DNA of 64,000 bases. Origin: Cristatella mucedo. Lineage: Eukaryota > Bryozoa > Phylactolaemata > Cristatellidae. This document shows, piece by piece, positions 60,958-64,000 of the stretch (positions within the stretch are counted from its first letter, which is position 1; each line of letters opens with the position of its first letter). A program made the position numbers and the translations under genes. The notes beneath the pieces are model-generated. The model ran no database searches. It saw only the letters and a program-made list of their open reading frames with translations, and was not told where the DNA came from. The stretch lies in NCBI GenBank assembly GCA_009760855.2, contig WPIO01000224.1:163501-227500 (forward strand). Direction: 5' to 3'.

Positions 60958-61311
60958 TGCGTACCGACAACGCAATTACTTTGGTTTCATCTCCAACCAT
61001 TGTTCCATCTTCTACCGCATAGACAGACGAGCAGGTGTAGTTAGCCTCCAGAAGACTTGTTGTTTGTATTGAAAACGTTACATTAGTTATATAGCCATAG
61101 CATCCAAATATATCCACTCTGCCTGAGAATCTTTTCTGGTCGAAGTTGGATACTTTTCTAGGAATCGCACATTGCACTTGGCTTACAATTTCAGTCTGCT
61201 TGTAAGCTGTCAGTGTCATGGTAGTGACACCTTTCCTGGGAGTAAAGCATGTAAACATTGTCCGGCTTCCAACGTACGGTGTCAAAGGATTTATGTAAAT
61301 ATCCACAGATC
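60958..61311 (-). CDS. IgSF receptor, Ig domain 1 exon (V-set-like)
   Basis: The exon is 354 nt, phase 1 at both ends. The acceptor reads GGTTTTAG before GATCTG, and the donor is the strong GCA|GTAAGT. It codes about 118 residues. The B-strand cysteine is in TMFTC and the F-strand cysteine in EANYTC, 72 residues apart, which is V-set spacing. An RFSGR stretch resembles the C''/D edge of V domains. Two extra cysteines (VQC and FGC) lie between them and could form a second disulphide. The usual C-strand tryptophan is absent. N-glycosylation sites NVT and NYT are present. It is the most N-terminal domain found, and in many IgSF receptors the distal V domain binds ligand. Being bounded by phase-1 introns is typical of Ig-domain exons. 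No signal peptide is attached, so at least one upstream exon is needed. Confidence 0.8.
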
Positions 61312-62430
61312 CTAAAACCAAAATCCCTTTTAAGAGTGCATTTCTAAATCAATTACACTTCTATATGTCCTTAAAAATTCTAAACTTATACCTGTACTCA
61401 AACTGTTCATAATTTAGTTAAATAGACTATAAGCTATAGTTTTATGATTCATTCAAAACTCTAACACGGTTAACAACGTTCGCTGTAGTGTTTGCAGACG
61501 CACTATTGAAATTAATTATATGTTAAAAAGTGACAAATCTAATTCTCAGGCTTATCCACCGGCAACGTCTTCTGTTATGCAATGCTTTGACACAATATAC
61601 ATAATAAAGCTATGAATGATGACAGATAGCTCTGATAGACTCTATTATCAGTACCTAATCTGTTAGGCAATCTTTAGTAAGCACATTTCTGTCATCTCTT
61701 TTTCCGTTGATTTTTTCATTCCAGCAGCTTGCTACGATCTTGCTTCCAGCACTCTTAGTGTCTCATTACAAAATTCCCTTAAAGTATAGAGACTCACTGT
61801 TTAAGTAGGCGAGTGTTTCCGTGTGGCACTTTGCAAAGTTTATACCATAACTCAAAACCCATTTGGGATGTCAAACCACTTCCAGCTATGACTATGCGCC
61901 TTTCTGTGGAACTGCCCATTCTAATAAAAATTGTTAACATGCGAAGAAAACTCCTAGCAATGTCATAAAACCAATGATTTGTGGCAAAGTCTCTCTACGG
62001 TAGATTAGACGAGCTGCTGGCTTTCACACCTATTAAATAATTAAAGTTAAACAAATTAAAGGTAAACACTTAAAGGTAAGATCAAAGTATAGGCCTAGGC
62101 TAGTATTTCGAAATAAAGGAAGTAAGAATAATCTAGATGCGGTGTCACAATTTGTTCAATCCGGTCGGCTTTCATACCTAAACATTGTCGGACAGAAATT
62201 TTGCAATTTTACATAGCTGAAATTAGGTAGACTTGACGGCGATGGAAATATGTTAAGCTAGCAGTTATTTGCTTTGTTATATTACGCCTAGCCAACGGTC
62301 AGATTTCGCTGATATAATTATGTTTGAGACGATCTTGAGGATCGTTTCCTTATACTTTTGGTAAAACTATCGTCAGGAGATTTAATCGTTAACCAGGAAT
62401 TACTAGAATCTTTGGGAGAAGTTGAAATAA
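61312..62430. other. Upstream intron or flank of the receptor gene, unassigned
   Basis: Donor-like sites near 61390 (CAG|GTATAAG on the minus strand) and 61796 (ACA|GTGAGT) were checked. Neither closes a hydrophobic signal-peptide frame in phase 1. Confidence 0.4.
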
Positions 62431-62434
62431 AGTT

Positions 62435-62995
62435 AATGTCTCCAAAAGATTTGAGGTTGGTTCTAGGTATAGCTAAATGAGTTTAGTCTGAAGATAAAGT
62501 TGTATCATGCCATACCTTATTGAGAAGTAGTTTGATAGGCTCACTGGAGCTAGAGAATTAAGGTACATAAAACTAAATGGAAAACCTTGCAGTCAATGAG
62601 CTGCTCATTTGGGAGCAATTATAGGTCGGTGATAAGTGACTCATGTGGCAACTCTGTCAATTATGACAGACAAGCCTAGCTTCTTAGTTGCAAACCAGCT
62701 GCAAGCGCTTCAGTACGTAAGCCAGAAAACCTGTAATTACACGGTGAATGAATGCAATACAGGAGGTCATAAATGCATAGACCCATTTCAATGTGGCATC
62801 TCTTTAAAATAGGGTCCCACGTGTTCAATGCTCCCTAGCTGAAAGTAGGCATATTCGATTGCGGAGCTAATGTGGTCTAGGAAAGATCAATTTGGAGCAT
62901 TTCCCCTTTTTCATGGAGATGCTATAGGATATCTTCTTTCAGATTTCATTTTGAGGGGTCGGTTAATCAATTTCTGAAAGTCGTAAATGCACAGG
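62435..62995 (-). mobile_element. LINE1 copy, C-terminal region, strongly decayed
   Basis: AAAGATTTGAGGTTGGTTCT, ATTATGACAGACAAGCCTAG, AACCAGCTGCAAGCGCTTCA and TGCGGAGCTAATGTGGTC follow the LINE1 minus-strand order. No frame remains. Confidence 0.65.
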
Positions 62996-62999
62996 GACT

Positions 63000-64000
63000 T
63001 TCAGATGTTCAAATGACTTTCGTGAGAAGCAACGTTTACATAGGATAAAATAGAGATAAGGCATAGTGTTTATCGGCTCAGAAATAAAAGCAAATATTTT
63101 GTTCGGCGAAGTCATAGAAGAGAGAGTGAATGGATAGCGGAAAGAAGCCGGCTTGAGATCAAACCCGAGGTTCCCACTTAGAACTGACTAGACGCAAAAC
63201 CGTTCTTTTTACATACACTCTATGATCTCTTTGTAATGCTAGACCTAACCCAAGTTAAAGCAGTATCGTAGTCATGGCTGTAAACAATCAGTCAGACGCT
63301 TTAAATACTCCCAAAATGCGCTCTACAGCTAACGAAGGTAAAGGTCAAAGTTGTTATCTCCCTAACACCCTGACATAGAAGATCATGCGAAGGAAAGAGC
63401 GGGACGGAGAAAGCGGCTTGTAACAATTTCTGGCAATGATTCATAGCTTTCATGTCGATCGCGTGGTTTTAAAGCTGCAAGCAGCTGCTTTAGGCTCACA
63501 CAATAAACTGTGTCTAAATAGGATGCAGAACTTCTCTTAAAGTTCATATTTTGTTGTTTATCGTGAAAAAATTCTAGGAGGGTGCAAAAGCTCTCGCTGA
63601 AAATAAGGCAATAGCTTTTCGAGAATATATTTTCATTTCGAACCTCGTTACCACGGATAGTATATCTGAACATGATGGGAGATATTCCGTAAGCTTCTTT
63701 AAGAAAGTCTCTCTATGATCTTTGTCTCAGCAATTTGCGTTAAATCCAAAAATTTAGAAGATCTGCTTATTTTCAACCTTTTCGACTGGTCAGTTTGCAT
63801 AGCGTCTGATTCAACAAATTCTAATTTAGATTTGTGTTAACCCTTTCAGACTAAATTGGAATTTGCAAGATAATAATGTCTCGTTTTTTATTATAAATGC
63901 TTTTATATCAAACTAATAACAATCCTGGTCAGAAAACCTCAAGTTTTAGAAAATAATGGCCATTTAATCTTCATTATTTATGTATATCAGTAAGTATTTA
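63000..64000. other. Unassigned, window end
   Basis: A minus frame at 63383-63673 (96 codons) has no signal peptide, domain or good donor in phase 1. The missing first exon of the receptor was not found here. Confidence 0.35.

Larger units (their letters stand above)
17566..61311 (-). other. Gene model: IgSF transmembrane receptor with tyrosine-motif tail (6 exons, 5' end missing)
   Basis: The gene joins exons 61311-60958, 56504-56226, 45595-45317, 27456-27079, 26964-26943 and 17920-17638. All have GT donors and AG acceptors. The sum is 1595 nt: two bases finishing a codon, then 531 codons including the stop, with no internal stop. Predicted order is V-set-like Ig, C2-like Ig, C2-like Ig, Ig, short stalk, transmembrane helix, RRRR stop-transfer, and a tail of about 100 residues with YxxL/I motifs. 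It should be a type I plasma-membrane glycoprotein, since N-x-S/T sites are frequent in every Ig exon. Ligand and pathway are unknown. Introns are about 4.5, 10.6, 17.9, 0.11 and 9.0 kb. The signal-peptide exon is missing, and further Ig exons inside the two longest introns cannot be excluded. The strongest support is that the phases agree at all five junctions. Confidence 0.82.

Noticed and set aside
61390-61420. Candidate first exon with CAG|GTATAAG donor
   Set aside because: The phase-1 frame has a stop just before the ATG and only six codons with no hydrophobic core, so it cannot be a signal peptide.
61796-61960. Candidate first exon with ACA|GTGAGT donor
   Set aside because: The frame starting MGSSTERR ends in phase 2, not phase 1, and has no signal peptide.

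Overview
The window looks like animal nuclear DNA: AT-rich, mostly non-coding, without operons, and with split genes whose introns are packed with decayed retroelements. Nothing seen identifies the species. The retroelement types (CR1/L2-like LINEs with ATT-repeat tails, tRNA-headed SINEs, solo LTRs, an R2-like LINE) fit an invertebrate or another non-mammalian animal.

One host gene is well supported. It runs on the minus strand from about 61.3 kb to 17.56 kb and encodes a single-pass immunoglobulin-superfamily (IgSF) receptor. Six exons were found: a V-set-like Ig exon (60958-61311), two similar C2-like Ig exons of equal length (56226-56504 and 45317-45595), an Ig-plus-transmembrane exon (27079-27456), a 22-nt microexon (26943-26964), and a last exon (17638-17920) coding a roughly 100-residue cytoplasmic tail. 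All boundaries have GT/AG sites. Every extracellular junction is phase 1, the microexon alone changes phase from 1 to 2, and the joined frame stays open for 530 codons to a stop followed by AATAAA signals. The tail has one canonical ITIM-type motif and two more YxxL/I motifs, so the protein is probably a signalling or recognition receptor. The signal-peptide exon was not found and probably lies beyond 64 kb.

The rest is repeats. LINE1 (CR1/L2-like, ATT-repeat 3' tail) has about 20 truncated copies on both strands; the best is 19917-21690. LINE2 is a second CR1/L2-like family with a TTACA-type tail. SINE-A has a tRNA head and borrows the LINE1 3' end; SINE-B is another tRNA-headed family with an ATTTA tail. 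Two probable solo LTRs are present: 54622-55668, which carries an 11-bp minisatellite and a nested LINE1 tail, and 39712-40221, which sits inside a LINE2 copy. An R2/NeSL-like RT relic lies at 30.7-32.4 kb. An unclassified dispersed repeat (repeat U) recurs at 35.3, 43.3, 52.3 and 58.1 kb.

Layout: 0-17.5 kb is the 3' flank of the receptor gene, with decayed LINEs and a degenerate tandem array. 17.5-61.3 kb is the receptor gene with its repeat-filled introns of 4.5, 10.6, 17.9, 0.1 and 9.0 kb. 61.3-64 kb is upstream intron or flank. Repeat edges and family names are read by eye and are approximate.
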